Source: Pyrenopolyporus hunteri
Taxonomy: Eukaryota; Ascomycota; Sordariomycetes; Xylariales; Hypoxylaceae
NCBI GenBank assembly: GCA_902806595.1
Contig: CADCXC010000004.1
Span: 1,612,001-1,676,000, forward strand
Direction of reading: 5' to 3'
DNA: 64,000 bases
Under the pieces are notes generated by a model, which worked only from the letters and a program-made list of their open reading frames with translations, did not search any database and was not told the DNA's origin. The position numbers and the translations under genes were made by a program. Of the stretch, positions 44,559 to 56,404 are shown one piece after another. Position 1 is the stretch's first letter. Each line of letters opens with the position of its first letter.

Positions 44559-45284
44559 ATGGGCCCGAAACGTAGAAGTCAGCAGGAAGAACAAGGTGAA
44601 GCCTCCTCCGCGCCGCCCTCCAAACAACCAAAGGCGAGCGGAGAAGAAGAGGCGGAGACCTCCACAAAGTCACAAGACCGCAACCATCGTCCCGGCTTCG
44701 AGACGTACCCGCCATCGAAGGTATACCGGCTGATAGAGCCCGGTCCCGTATTGCTGGTTACGACGGGATCGTTGGCGGACTCAACACACAATGTAATGAC
44801 CATCGGCTTTCACATGGTGATGCAACACGAGTCGCCGCCTCTCGTCGGCATCAGTCTTGGGCCATGGGATGCCTCGTTTGCCGCTCTCAAGAAAAACCGC
44901 GAATGCGTGCTAGCTGTGCCAGACGTTGAGATGGCCGCCGTAGTCGTCGACATCGGGAATTGCTCCGCGGACGATGAAGAAGAGCCTAGCGGAAAATGGC
45001 AGCGGTTCGGACTCGAAGCACTCCCGGCTGCAAGAGTAAAGGCGCCGCTGGTCGGCGGTAACGACATCATTGCAAATATCGAGTGCGTGGTCGAGGACAC
45101 CAAGATGGTTAGCAAATACTCGATGTGGGTTCTGAAGCCCGTCAAGGCATGGCTCAACCCAGGCAAGAAGCCGGGAGAGGGTGGGCGAATGTTCCACCAC
45201 CGCGGTGATGGCACGTTCGTCGTCGACGGCGAGATACTAGATTTGAAGCACAGAATGGTCAAATGGCAGGAATACCAAGATTGA
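44559..45284 (+). CDS. Flavin-reductase-like FMN-binding split-barrel protein (241 aa)
   Basis: Intronless. About 45 charged N-terminal residues (MGPKRRSQQEEQGE and onward) precede the split barrel. Barrel features are PPSKVYRLIEPGPVLLVTT, then NVMTIGFHMVMQHESPPLVG and SLGPWDASFAALKKNRECVL, the standard order of the flavin reductase-like domain. The TIGFHM segment lies where these proteins contact the FMN phosphate. Members reduce free flavins or act as small FMN oxidoreductases. The basic N-terminus resembles a nuclear signal but is not proof. Its stop lies 87 bp from the stop of the convergent transporter gene. Confidence 0.85.
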   Translation: MGPKRRSQQEEQGEASSAPPSKQPKASGEEEAETSTKSQDRNHRPGFETYPPSKVYRLIEPGPVLLVTTGSLADSTHNVMTIGFHMVMQHESPPLVGISLGPWDASFAALKKNRECVLAVPDVEMAAVVVDIGNCSADDEEEPSGKWQRFGLEALPAARVKAPLVGGNDIIANIECVVEDTKMVSKYSMWVLKPVKAWLNPGKKPGEGGRMFHHRGDGTFVVDGEILDLKHRMVKWQEYQD

Positions 45285-45371
45285 ATTATTTTATTGGCGT
45301 TGGGCCTAACATCTTTCTAGTACCGAGTACCTAAGCTCGTAACGGCGAGTTGGCTCTCTAACTCTAGTGTA

Positions 45372-47325
45372 TTACGTCTCCTCCTTTTTCTTGCCTTCCG
45401 GCTCGCTTTCAGTGGCGCTGACAACTGCCCCTGTTGGATTCTCGGATGCGCTCTTCTCGATTCGCTCCTCTTTGGGAGTATTCCCTTGCGTGCCCAGCCG
45501 TATAAAAGGGGCTAGCAGCACACCCGCGGCGGAGAGCGCTACTGAAACCTGGAATGTCCTAGTGAACTTGAGCATCGGATCGGCCATGCCTTCTGGGGTC
45601 ATTTCTACTGAACTATATACAGCAGTCGTGATCCCCATCACGGCCGTATTAGATAGTCGGATGACGACGTTGAATATACCACCTGCTAAAGACTGCTGGT
45701 GTTTTGGCAGCGACTGCATCACGTACATCTATTAACAGTTAGCATAGGTCTCAAAAACGTAGAATATGGAAGTATAACTCACATTGGCCACGTTGAATTG
45801 GAGATCCGCTCCCGCGACGTTCAGAATAAGCGCGGGGAACGTGAGGGCCCAGTAGCTACTTTCTATCCTGATGAAGGAAAACAGTAAACTAGCGCCAAGG
45901 TAGCACAAAGCACCGAAGATCATGATGGCGGTATTGTTAACGCGGTGCAGTATACGAGCGGCGACTATATTCCAGATCAACCCGGCTACGGCTTGAGGAA
46001 GGAGATGAACCGCGACCATGAGAGTGGAATACTGCCTGAGTTCTTGCATCAAGAAGGCGATCCAGAACCCACTAGCCGTGAAGCCCATCGAGCCGAGTAC
46101 GGTGGTGGCGATGATCTACTATAATCAGCGATAAATCGGGAGAAATTCATCCTAGACTAGGACTCACAAGAGTAAAATTCCGATCTTTCCAGATATGCGG
46201 GGGCATCAAAGGATTCGGGAATATTGTCTCCCAAAAACCAAAGACAACGAGCAGCACGACGCCAACGATTAGCATTACGATCACATGGGGCCTTGCCCAA
46301 CCATCCTTGGGACCCAAGCTGTGAAAATCAGTATTAGAAGCCATTTAGAGCGCGACAATGAAGTATGCACTTACGTCAGTCCGGCGGTGAATAAGCCCGT
46401 CCCGAAAATTGTCAGGACCGTACCGACGACATCAAATTGCTTCAACGCCTTCATCCTTTCCCTCCACGGTGCTCGGTCGAAATTCTCTACGTTCGGCACT
46501 GCCCAAATCGCATGGATAGCGAAGATGACCCAGAGAATACACAATACGATGAAAGCAGCTCGCCAACTGGAGAGCTGAGTGGCAACGCCGCATACAATAG
46601 TACCGAACACGAAACCCAACGGGTTCCCGGCGCTGAACGCCGAGAAGGCGAGGTTCTTCCGTTTCGAGGGGGTAGTGTAGGCTGCGCCGAGAATCCCTAT
46701 CGCCGGAGGGACGACCATGGCGGAGCAAGCACCGAGGATGCCGCAGACTATCAACATCCAGAAGGGGTTCTGCGAAAAAGCTAGCAACAGCACGAACCCG
46801 CTAAACGTTGCCATTCCCGTTATGAACATCGGCTTCCTCCCCAGCATATCCGCCAATTGCCCTAGAGCAAGCTGAAGGGCGCCAGCCACGAGTCTATAAT
46901 GTCATGTTAGCAACTCGGGACCGGGGGACCGGTTAGGGTAGGGTAGGTAGGTAGGTAGTCTATGCGTACGATGTCGAAGCACTTATCCATGCTATCTCAC
47001 CCTGGCTCATGCCCAGATCCCGGGAGACTGGCACCGTAATGATTATCGAGGCGCCCAACAGGAACGAAGTCGTAGCGGTTGCGACGGTGGCCTGGAAGAT
47101 GAAGGAGGCTTCCTGGAGCGTGTTCTTGAAGCATTCCGGCCGGTCTCCGAAGCTCGTTTTAATCCTCTCCAGTTTTGACGTCCCCCGCTCCTCGTCGCCC
47201 TGCGCAGTCGGCGCACTCTCTTCAGAACTAGAGCTTTTGGGCACCGCGTCCGCCTCTTGTGCCGCTTTCGCTTGGCAGGGCGCCACCTCGGCGATTTCCG
47301 TAGCCTGCTCCGAAGATATTGCCAT
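45372..47325 (-). CDS. MFS multidrug transporter, DHA/Atr1-like (571 aa)
   Basis: Five exons join in phase: 47325-46970, 46893-46375, 46318-46168, 46115-45783 and 45728-45372. About 70 hydrophilic residues precede the first membrane helix. Loop 2-3 carries the MFS motif A as GQLADMLGRKP. The DGWARPHVIVMLIVGVVLLV segment and a 14-helix pattern resemble the aminotriazole/boron exporter Atr1 and related DHA2 transporters. The tail is acidic and Lys-rich. Drug:proton antiport at the plasma membrane is expected for the family; the true substrate is unknown. Intron 1 holds GGTAGGGTAGG units like those in many intergenic regions of this window. Confidence 0.93.
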
Positions 47326-50074
47326 GGTCTGTGAAAAGCGCGACGAACTGGCGAGTTTGTGAGTCCGTCCTTCCGCTGCCTAGATAGTTATGTGGTGGTA
47401 GGGTGCCGTCCAGCCTAAAATATATTCGATGGTCCCTCCCTGTCGCCCCCGGATTGGTGTGGAGCCCTGCTTGCTAATCGAGGGCATTCGCAAAGGCTGG
47501 TGTGTGGGATAACAATGTTAGTTTTCCTTTCCCTCCTCTCTTACGACATAAAACTCATGGGTTATGCTGACACGGTCACCTGTTGGTAGATATAAAACGG
47601 GAATAATGGGTTAGGTGAGCTACCTAATTCGGTCCCACTGAATTACGCGCGTTATGGCTGGTCCTAATTAGATGGCTGGCGGGTTTCTTTGTTCCATAGA
47701 TAGAATTCCAAGCAGAAATACGAGCGCTCGGAAAAGGGGCGGCCCCGTCGTTAATGCGATTTATCCCACATCCCACATCGCATACCCATGTATCCCACAT
47801 TCTTCTCTTTAGGGACCAACATTGGCCAGCCAACTGGTGTCCATGGCAATCGGGACGGCTCGGGATAGTGCATCCAACCGGATCGGTTGCGGAGTCGGCC
47901 TCGGACCTCGCTAACATTGTATATAGGTACGTGTACAAATGCACATAAAGAAGCAATCACTCGTAGCTTTTATCTCACCTCCAGGTATCGAAATAGCCTA
48001 TTCAAGGTAAGAGAGAGAGAGGGAGAGGTTAGAAATTTCTGGTCATTACTAATTTAGCCAATACAGCACTACAGTCTCCGATACGAATTGCTACAGCTCA
48101 CGCTGTATAAACGCTCCACAAAGTGTGTAATGCGACCTCCTAGCAGCAATTAAGCAAATTCGACGTTATCTCCGAGACGAGCAAACAACGAGTTTGGCAA
48201 ATTCAGAAAACACCTGCCGTACTCTATAACGCGAGACAAGTTTGTTCCGCGGCAAACAAATTTAAATTACCAGATGGAAGTCTCTTATAAATGTTTTTGT
48301 CTATACCTTTTATAATTAACGAGAGGTAATGTGCATTATCAACCAACGTACGAAGCCCAGTAGGCAATTAAGCAAGCTGATAAAGCTCCCGATAGTTACC
48401 TGGGTTAGGTAGTTTGGGTGCCCCAAGATATAGCGGGTATCCACTAATTTGTAGCGGTTAGTCGCTGAAGCTCAACGCAGGTCTAGCATCAGAGAGCGTA
48501 CCTAAACCTACCTAGATAGGTAGGTGCCTATCTAATAACTGCAACTGTCAGCAAATGCTTCCGGTACAAACGAAGCTTTTACAAGCAACTCCCACACCAT
48601 TAAGGTAAAGTAAAGAAACAACGCTGATAATAAAAATTCTAGGTTAAGGATCTCTAACTCAGACACACCGGAAAAATCAGTGAAGAAGGCTTGATACTTA
48701 CCTACCTATTCTATTGTCTCGGACCGTCGGTGCGGATACCTTACTTAATACACCTTGGCTGCTCAGGACCAGCCCTACCCGTCCGGGCTGATTGATCGGA
48801 TAGAGCATACCTACCCGAGTTTAAGTTTACTTTTGGTTTGTAGTTGTTTTCTAGGGATTAGTGCCTACTACGGTGCATCACGGGCTTAGAGCGTATAGGT
48901 AGTACAAGACTCAAAGTCGAGATAATGAATTGTGCAATACTTAGACTCGGCGCCACGACCCTCGCTAGTCTCCTACTTTGTGAGCGTGCGTTTCGCAAGG
49001 AGTTTTCGCCGAGGGAACTATAGATGAAACTCGTCACATTTTTGTTTGAATTAAGGATTCACATTTGATTCAGAAACCACACTTAACCGCTCGCCCGTCC
49101 GAGTTTCGGTTAGAGACAAACTAAACCCCTTAGTTATAGAAAAGAAAACGCGTCCTTCCTATAGCCCCCTTGCCGAGTCTAAACGCTGGCGCTGAGCTTC
49201 TAAGTCCTCATGTCACAGCGCTAAGCCCATATTCTAGCGGTTCCAACGCCCCCACGGCGGTAGTCGGGGCCCCTTATGATATTCCCCCGGACGAATCCAG
49301 ATTCTAAACTTAGAGTGGCTTATTCATCCGAATATGAATAGTAAGACTAAGACCTCCGAGGCACTCGGAAAGCTTACTTGAAATCTTAAATTTAATAGGC
49401 CAGATAACTTGTTTAGGGGTAGGGGTAGGGGTAGGGTTAGGGTTAAAGCTAGGGTTAAAGAGCTCATACGATTCTCTTGGTACGGCAGCAATTGAAGGCT
49501 GTAACCTACTAGAGTATGATAGAAGTACTTAGAAGCTCCCTTTCGGCTATAATCTAGCAGCTTTCGTGTCGTCTAGCGATGCGCTCAGAGTTATATTCGA
49601 TATTCGCGACGGCTCCGTCAGGGGTTGTATTTGATCTGGAACTCCGGGAAGATACCATGAATATTCTTAGCAGATGTTTTCAATACTGACGCCATGTGAG
49701 ATTCTTGGATTCGTCAAGTCACATGGGCCCGGACGAACGCTGTCCTTCATCTTATCAGACTTCGGAGCGCGAAAACCTCTGCGGAAGACTACCGTTCACT
49801 GCACTTCTGAATCATAATCACTATCCGCACTTCGTGTCCGAACAGGTTCTAAAAGAAAACCAAAGGCTAATATTAAGCCTAGGGTAAATTGATATCAATC
49901 TAAAGACCATGACTCTAACGACCGTAACGCACGCTGGCAGAGCCTCGAAACGCCTAGTTTCGCCTATTGGCGCCTCCTATATTAGCAACGATGCTCTAGC
50001 CAACCCAAGATCTAATGCAATGCACACAAATCTTCAAATCTACTCAAAATCCAGGGCCGCGGCCTAGCCCAGCT
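47326..50074. other. Long gene-free region
   Basis: About 2.75 kb without a supportable gene, the longest gene-free stretch outside the transposons. It contains a GA microsatellite near 48010-48028, AGGTA units near 48500-48525, and a telomere-like array described separately. Composition is ordinary, so this is not RIP-decayed DNA. Confidence 0.55.
49413..49460 (+). repeat. Interstitial telomere-like array
   Basis: Three TAGGGG units run into TAGGGT, TAGGGT, TAAAGC, TAGGGT and TAAAG. The fungal telomere unit is TTAGGG, so this is a short degenerate block in the G-rich orientation on the plus strand. Confidence 0.75.
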
Positions 50075-51379
50075 CTAGCAACCCGGAGGAGCAGTCCGGG
50101 CTCTCACGGGCCGAGGGCAATGTCCGTCATTTTCCTTCGAGTCGTCCTCCTCGGAGCCGTCCGCGCCCCGCTTCCGCTTCCGTGCCTCCTGGTTCTGCTC
50201 CGGATTCGCCAGGCGTATGCACAGGTTCATACTGAACCGCGGGGGCGGGCTTGTTGGGGCGGAGGGATGAGGGCCCTCGCACGTGGGTGTAGCAGGGATA
50301 GAGTTTTCGGGCCGTTCGAGCCGTTTCGATCCGGTGCGCGAGGCGGGAAGCGCAATCCTCCTCCAAGGTCTGCCAGGCCCGAGTTTGGTTGTTGGGGCTG
50401 GTTCGTCTTGGGTGCTGCTGTGCACGTCAGTGTCGGGGTTACTCTCGACTTGCTCATCATCGGGGGTTTTCGGGGACGGTGTGTAAGCCGTGATGTGGGC
50501 AACGTACGATTTCATGGCGCCTTCGAGTGCCTGCGTCGGCAGTAGGTACGCCTGCATGGGTCCCCGATTCTCGTCTTTGATCTTTCTGGGCCAGGAATAG
50601 CCGCTGGCGATGAGGGGCACTTCGTTGTCGTCTTCCCCGAATACGATCGCGGTGCTCCAATCGTCTCTTCCCTCGTTGCCAGCCAGGTCATCGTACCGTA
50701 TATACCCGAGGGAAGACGGCCGCGAGGAATAAGTTCCGTCCGTGCCCCTGTACACCAGGTAATATCCGCGTGGAAGCTCAATCTCTAGGTCCAGCATCAT
50801 ATTCTCTTCGTCATTGTCGGGTTCGTATATGTCGCCGTCGTAACCATCGTCGGAGCTATCGTAGGCGTGAAGGCTCTGAGAACAAGGCTTGTCTTCAATG
50901 GACGGCAGTTCCAGATTCGGGTCAAGAGACGAGGGCCAAACCCAGAGCCCGGGTTGATATGTGGATGGTATTTGGGTCCTGGCAATGTCACGCCCGCGTT
51001 CTACCCCCTGGATCGGCGTATACTGCCCTGGAGATGGGAACATTGCCAGAGAAGTTTGGCCCGGCACGGGAGGAGGCAGGGGCGCCTGTATCTCTTCTCG
51101 CGGCCGAGGCGCGGCGCGTATTACTTGAGAATTGGATGCCCCCCAAGATGATAGTTCCGTCGGTCCTGTGCCGTATGCGGCATTCCAGGAAGAGACTGTT
51201 AGCTGTGTTGTACGAGGGCCGGGGAATGCGTTTCTGCTCCCATGGCTACTCGTCTGTTGGTCTTGGGTGTAGTCGCTCTGTGATTCCGCTGGTGCAGTAG
51301 AGAAATCGGCTTCCTGGCGGTCAACGTGGCCGTGATGGGCTCTCACCTTATCCCAGCACTGTTCCTGGACCCAATCCAT
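50075..51379 (-). CDS. Unrecognised acidic, Pro/Ser-rich protein (434 aa)
   Basis: Intronless, starting at the ATG of MDWVQEQCWDK. The open frame extends seven codons further with a GTG, which I reject as start. The middle has a very acidic run near residues 175-210 (YDSSDDGYDGDIYEPDNDEE). A compact segment follows that may fold: LDLEIELPRGYYLVYRGTDG, then SSLGYIRYDDLAG. The C-terminal third is disordered and ends in basic KRKRGADGS, a possible nuclear signal, and a short Arg/Pro tail. I recognise no family. Its codon pattern looks coding and there is no internal stop. Confidence 0.65.
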   Translation of the reverse strand: MDWVQEQCWDKVRAHHGHVDRQEADFSTAPAESQSDYTQDQQTSSHGSRNAFPGPRTTQLTVSSWNAAYGTGPTELSSWGASNSQVIRAAPRPREEIQAPLPPPVPGQTSLAMFPSPGQYTPIQGVERGRDIARTQIPSTYQPGLWVWPSSLDPNLELPSIEDKPCSQSLHAYDSSDDGYDGDIYEPDNDEENMMLDLEIELPRGYYLVYRGTDGTYSSRPSSLGYIRYDDLAGNEGRDDWSTAIVFGEDDNEVPLIASGYSWPRKIKDENRGPMQAYLLPTQALEGAMKSYVAHITAYTPSPKTPDDEQVESNPDTDVHSSTQDEPAPTTKLGPGRPWRRIALPASRTGSKRLERPENSIPATPTCEGPHPSAPTSPPPRFSMNLCIRLANPEQNQEARKRKRGADGSEEDDSKENDGHCPRPVRARTAPPGC

Positions 51380-52023
51380 TTCCGATGCTGCTATAGGCAC
51401 TGCGGGCGATGCTGGATGAGACTTCTGAAATCCCTTAACTGGGTATTTTATAGGCGATAGCTCGGGCTCTTATGCTGGTAGAACCCCGGGACTTATGGCC
51501 TTGTTTGTATATATAGATCTGGTGAAGACCTAAGGTATCAAAGGAAGAGGTTAGGGTGGATGTGTGCGGACGCATTAAACGGAGTGGGACGTTCGAGAAA
51601 TAGTGAGAGAGGTTACGGGAGAATATATACGGTACGAATATATCGAGGGTCTCCTGAAGAAAGTTGAATGCAGAACGAGGCGGGGGTATTGCGCCGAGTT
51701 GAAAGAACGGAAATCCTCATTATGGTGAACAATTAGATTTACGCGAGGGATAAGTCATAGGTAGTAAGTTGTCAATGAGTTGAATTTTTACTATCCCTGA
51801 GAAGGGGTAGTAGAGCCTCCCAAATATGTCCGAGGGGCGCATAGATGCTCGAGCCCCTGGAACGTTATAGTCAAAGATACCTAACTCTCTTGGATTTCAT
51901 TGCTTGGGAGCTTACCGATGAAAATACTAGTCCAGGGCAAAGCATTATTCAAAGCTTAAAAAGAGGGCTGGTAAGACGGTTGGTATTGCGACTGAAGTTA
52001 CATCACGACGTAGCGTCTCTTGC
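51380..52023. other. Intergenic region
   Basis: About 640 bp between the 434-aa gene's start and the Utp21 stop. No coding region is supported; a 74-codon frame near 51845 is unsupported. Confidence 0.45.
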
Positions 52024-55000
52024 TTACGCCCGCGGTAGTCTCAGAAAGTTCACCACTCCACCGCAGTAACTAACAAGGTTATCTAACCTATTACATTCCG
52101 CCGCCTGGTGCTTCTTCCACTCTGCCAATGCGCTCATTAGGGTATCACTCTCCAGGATCAAATCGAAATGTAGGCGGAGGAAGACGGCCATCCAGGCCTG
52201 AGTTAGTTCGTAATCACGACGAGCCACGAGGCGGCTAGTCATGGCGTGAATGAAATGAAGCAATTCGTTCGATTCGTCGCCGTCTCCAACCGTCAGAGAA
52301 CGTAGTTCCAGGTCCGCTGTAGCCGGTGACAGAGATTTGAGATGCTCAATGAATTCGGTAACTGGCTACTGTTAGCACGTACGTACATTTGTGGATTAAG
52401 AATGATTCTCACAATCTCCGGAAGCAGCACCCGCTTGTAGTTTATTAGTGAATGCTTGCTCTGCCCTGTTCCGATCGAAGCGGGTGATCCTCGACTGGTT
52501 CTGATCCTGATCTGCCTTCGGCTGGGATACTTCTAGATTTGAGGCCCCGGCACTAGTAGTGGATAGTAAGAAGAAAGGAGCCTTCTCCGGGGCTTTTGGT
52601 GCCTCTTTGGGCTTGTTCCTCTGCTTGATCAAGTCTAGGTGTAGGAGGGTCTGCCACCTGCTTCGTGGCACTAGACTCAAAGTCATCATGTCGGCGCTAA
52701 GCTGGTCCAAGTTTTGCGGGCCGATATCTTCTTCCTCTTCTTCCCGAGATGTCGCGTCTTCGAAAGCAGCTTCGAGCAAGCTTTGACCTCCCTCTCCAGA
52801 TGCCGTTGGTCCTGACACTTGCCTGACTGAATCCTCGGATATTTGTCTGGTCGGCACGTGCGTGAAGAGTGTCTTATTATTCCAAATGTTGACGCCCAAC
52901 TCCCCTTCGGTGGCTGCAGCCAGATATTCGCCTGTTGCCGAGAAAGCTAAGGCAGTGCAGGGCCTCTCCAGTCGAATGGCGTCGATCAAATGGCCTGTCG
53001 GCAAGTCCCAGACCCGGATTATGGCATCTTGTGAAGCTGCTACTATCCAACGGCCATCGTTGGAGAAAATGAAGTCGTTGATCTTGCCCTGGCATCCCCA
53101 GAATTCACGGATGGTTTTTTTCGTTTCAATATCTACGACTCGAATGGAGTTGTCGTCGCAGGAGAAGGCTATAAGGTCGTTTGCGGCGTGATAGCGGCTG
53201 CCCGTGATCCCCGTCATCGGAGCCCAGTTGATTTCCTCCAGCAGATTGCCGGTGAGGAATTCCCAAAACTTTACCTTCCCGTCCAAGGAGCAGCTGATCA
53301 CGTTTTTATTCATAGAGTCGACAACAATTCCAGTGACGGCTTGCGTATGCTTACCGGTGCCTGGTGCGAAACCGGTCGTAGAGCGAGCTTGGAACTGTAC
53401 CACAGTGTCGGCCTGCCTTAACTGTTGCATCTTGACTTGTCTCGCTTGGGCCGGTGTTAGTCTTGACGGGAATCGTTGGCGGTGCAAGCCCGATTGGAGA
53501 TTGAACATGTCGATAGATCCTCCAACGGATCCAACCAGAGCAAAGGTTCCACACGGGCTCATAGCTACCGTTGATGCGTTCGCACCGTCGCCGGTTTGGA
53601 ATGCCCATCTTCCAGCTCTTTTTCGGCCCCAGAACCAGGTTCTGACGAACGGATCATCTTTGTGCGCCGTAACCACGCTTTCCCAGCCTGTCATACCGCT
53701 AACCTCGGCATCTATAGGTTGTTTTTTGTTTTGGGATTTTTGCCATAATACTTGCTTGCCGGGCAACGCCCCCATCCCGCCATCTCTGTTCAAGGAACAT
53801 GCTATGCACGTAATTTCGGGGGCCTTCAAGTCATCGAGCGTAGTAGTTGGCCCCCGGCTCAAGACGCTGCTGTCAAGAATTCCGTACTTCTTGGCCTTCT
53901 TACGAATGTTGCCTTGGCTCAGTTCTGTGCTTTGGCCATCGCGACGAAGACTCCAGCCCCAGAGACTTCTGTCTCTACCACCACTGAGAAGCCACTTGTT
54001 GCCGGCTTCAGCGCCTTCGAAATCCGATGGTAAGAACTGCAAGCACGTAACCGGCGCCGCGTGGCCACTCCTCGTGTGTAGGATCCGTGGTATAGGCGAA
54101 AACGGTGTCTCGTCAAATATCCAGGTCTTCAAGGAATTGTCTCTGCCACTAGTGACGATAACTGGTTGGCCAACAAGAAACTCGATCTTGCTCACTCCTC
54201 CACGGATCAAGTCGCCTTCTTGAGTTGGAGGGTTATGGGCGCTTCGAAGAACACCCATAACCCTACCGCCTTGGTTGAGGTCCCAGAACGTGACGTCGCC
54301 GCTCGAATGCGTCGCCGTTGCCATCACACCATCTTTGCGCCCATCCTGACCTGCACCGACGCCATCTGTACGGAACGAGATGCTTGTCACGGGCGCGTCC
54401 TCGGTACCCGCATTAACTCCAAGAACCTTCTTGTCTGTGAGTACGTTATGAATAACCAAGGGGCCTTTCGCGTACGAAATAGCCATCAAAGAAAGCGCGG
54501 GAGTGGGCTGCATGCAAGTGACGGCACCACAATCCGGCGACGGTGGCAAGATTGTGTAGATAAGTTTTCCAGTAGATACGTTCCATATCTCGACCCATCC
54601 ATTTCGGCGGCCGGCAAATATCTTGTTCAGGTATGTCGGCATCGTACATATACCTCCGGTGAGTTCGTTATCGAGCTTCTCCGAAGCCATGGTGAAGAGA
54701 GTTGTATAGTGCTCCAGAGTTGCTGTCTTCCATACTTCTATTCTCGTCAAGCCACAGGCTACAACCCAAGATCCAAAAACAATGATCTGCTTAATAGGTT
54801 CGCGGAGGTCAGGCGGCAGTTCTAACTCGCCAACCTTCTTCCCTCTCTGGAAAACCCAAATGCCCTGAGACGAGGCTTCGCGCGGATCGCCCCAGGCGGC
54901 AAATACCTTCTGTTTCCAAGCGCATGTTGCGGTAATGGCGCTCGGTGTTTGGGGTCGAGTTATGAAGACGAGATTGAGACCACGCTTGAGGTCATACGTC

Positions 55001-55251
55001 TGGAGCGAGCGGCCTATGGACGTGGTAACCTGGAAGGTGGTTTTCCCTAGAGGCACGGAGGTGAAGGGCACGTTTGTAGGAGAGACGAGGCCGATTGTCT
55101 GTAACAATGGGTTAGAATCGAACATAGCTATGCGACCTAGGGGTTTCTGAGCGTACCCGATACGGAGCAAATATTCTGGACTGTTGCGACGCGGAAGACT
55201 TTGGCTTCGCGATAGAGCTGAGCTTCTGGCGCTTGACCAGAGGCCCTTCAT
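52024..55251 (-). CDS. utp21: U3 snoRNP WD40 protein Utp21 (1058 aa)
   Basis: Two exons, 55251-52413 and 52361-52024, join as SGDF-TEFIEHL. The body is a series of WD40 repeats forming two propellers. Examples are GRRNGWVEIWNVSTGKLIYT, SGRDNSLKTWIFD, GGSIDMFNLQSGLHRQRFP, CSLDGKVKFWEFLTG and AASQDAIIRVWDLPTGHLID. The C-terminus is the helical Utp21 domain: LSPATADLELRSL, then MTSRLVARRDYELTQAWMAV and the HFDLI segment. Utp21 (human WDR36) belongs to the UTP-B complex of the small-subunit processome in the nucleolus and is needed for 18S rRNA maturation. The second exon carries the conserved end of the domain, so a model ending at the first exon's stop would be truncated. Confidence 0.96.
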
Positions 55252-55472
55252 GCTCTGAATGAGGCATTGTTCTGGATTACGTATCGTACTAGACGACGGG
55301 TTCCTTTATTTATTGTATCCTAAGCCGTCGGGGTGTAACCGGTCGCATCGAAGCAGTCGCGGCGCAACAACTGCCTACATGGAGCCGCGCGTAGATGGAA
55401 CTTTTTTTTTTTCGTCTTTGGTCGGAACAAAAACATTTTCGGCGTTTAGTACCCAGGTACCTACCTCCTACT
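55252..55472. promoter_or_regulatory. Utp21 upstream region
   Basis: Only about 220 bp separate the Utp21 start from the transposon edge. A run of ten T (55401-55410) lies here. The insertion may have displaced distal promoter sequence. Confidence 0.4.
55465..55472. repeat. 8-bp target-site duplication, left copy
   Basis: CTCCTACT lies immediately before the element and is repeated exactly at 62266-62273 after it. Eight base pairs is the hAT hallmark. Confidence 0.9.
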
Positions 55473-56404
55473 CAGGGTTGTAAAATTATTCCTTTAGTTT
55501 TTTAGTTTTTTAGTTAATCCTTAGTTAATATAGTTTTATTCTACCCCCGGATTGGAATAATTTTTTTTTAGTTAATTCGTAATTTTAAATTAGTTTAGTT
55601 AGTTAATCTTTAGTTAGTTTTTAGTAACTAAAAAATTAATTTTTTTTTAATTTTTTTTTAAAAAAAATTTTTTTTTTAAAAAATTAAAAAAAAAATTAAA
55701 AAAATAAAAAAAAAATAAAAAAAAAATAAAATAAAATTTAGAAAAAATTTAATATTATAAATAAAAATATAATTATTATTAATAAATTAATAAATAAATT
55801 TATATAATTTATTATATTAAAATATAAAATAAATAAATATTATTATTATTTATTTTTATATATTAAAATTATTTTTAATTATAAATAAATTATAAATATT
55901 ATTATTATAAATTTATTTATTTATATTTTAAAATCGTATAATTTTTCGATTTTTTTTTATTTTTTAAAAATTATTTAAAAAGAATTATAGGGTAGTTATT
56001 TTTAATTATTATGAAATAAATTTACCTTAAAGAAAATTAAAATTTTTATATTTTTGGAAATATAAAATTAAATAAAATTCGGAAAAATATCGGATAAATT
56101 TTAATAAATATTAGATTTTAAGTTATATTTAAAACGAATTTTTAAAAAAATATAAAATTAAGTTTTAATATTTTTTTTATTTATAAAAGTTTATTAAACG
56201 TTTTTAAATTTTTTTAATTTATAATATATTATAAAAATATTTTTTAAATTATAAATAAATAATAGAAATAAAATTAAATTTAAAAATGAATTTTAAAATT
56301 TTTTTTTATTTTTTTTATATAATATAATAAAAATATAAAATTAAAAAAAAATTAAATTTTTTCGTTTTTTTCGATATTTTCTTTTAATTTTTTTTTTTCG
56401 ATTA

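Noticed and set aside
44559..47325. Flavin-reductase-like gene, MFS transporter and acetyltransferase as a biosynthetic cluster
   Set aside because: No core synthase (PKS, NRPS, terpene) or pathway regulator is present; they look like ordinary neighbours.
53204..54223. 339-codon plus-strand frame
   Set aside because: Antisense of the well-supported Utp21 WD40 exon.
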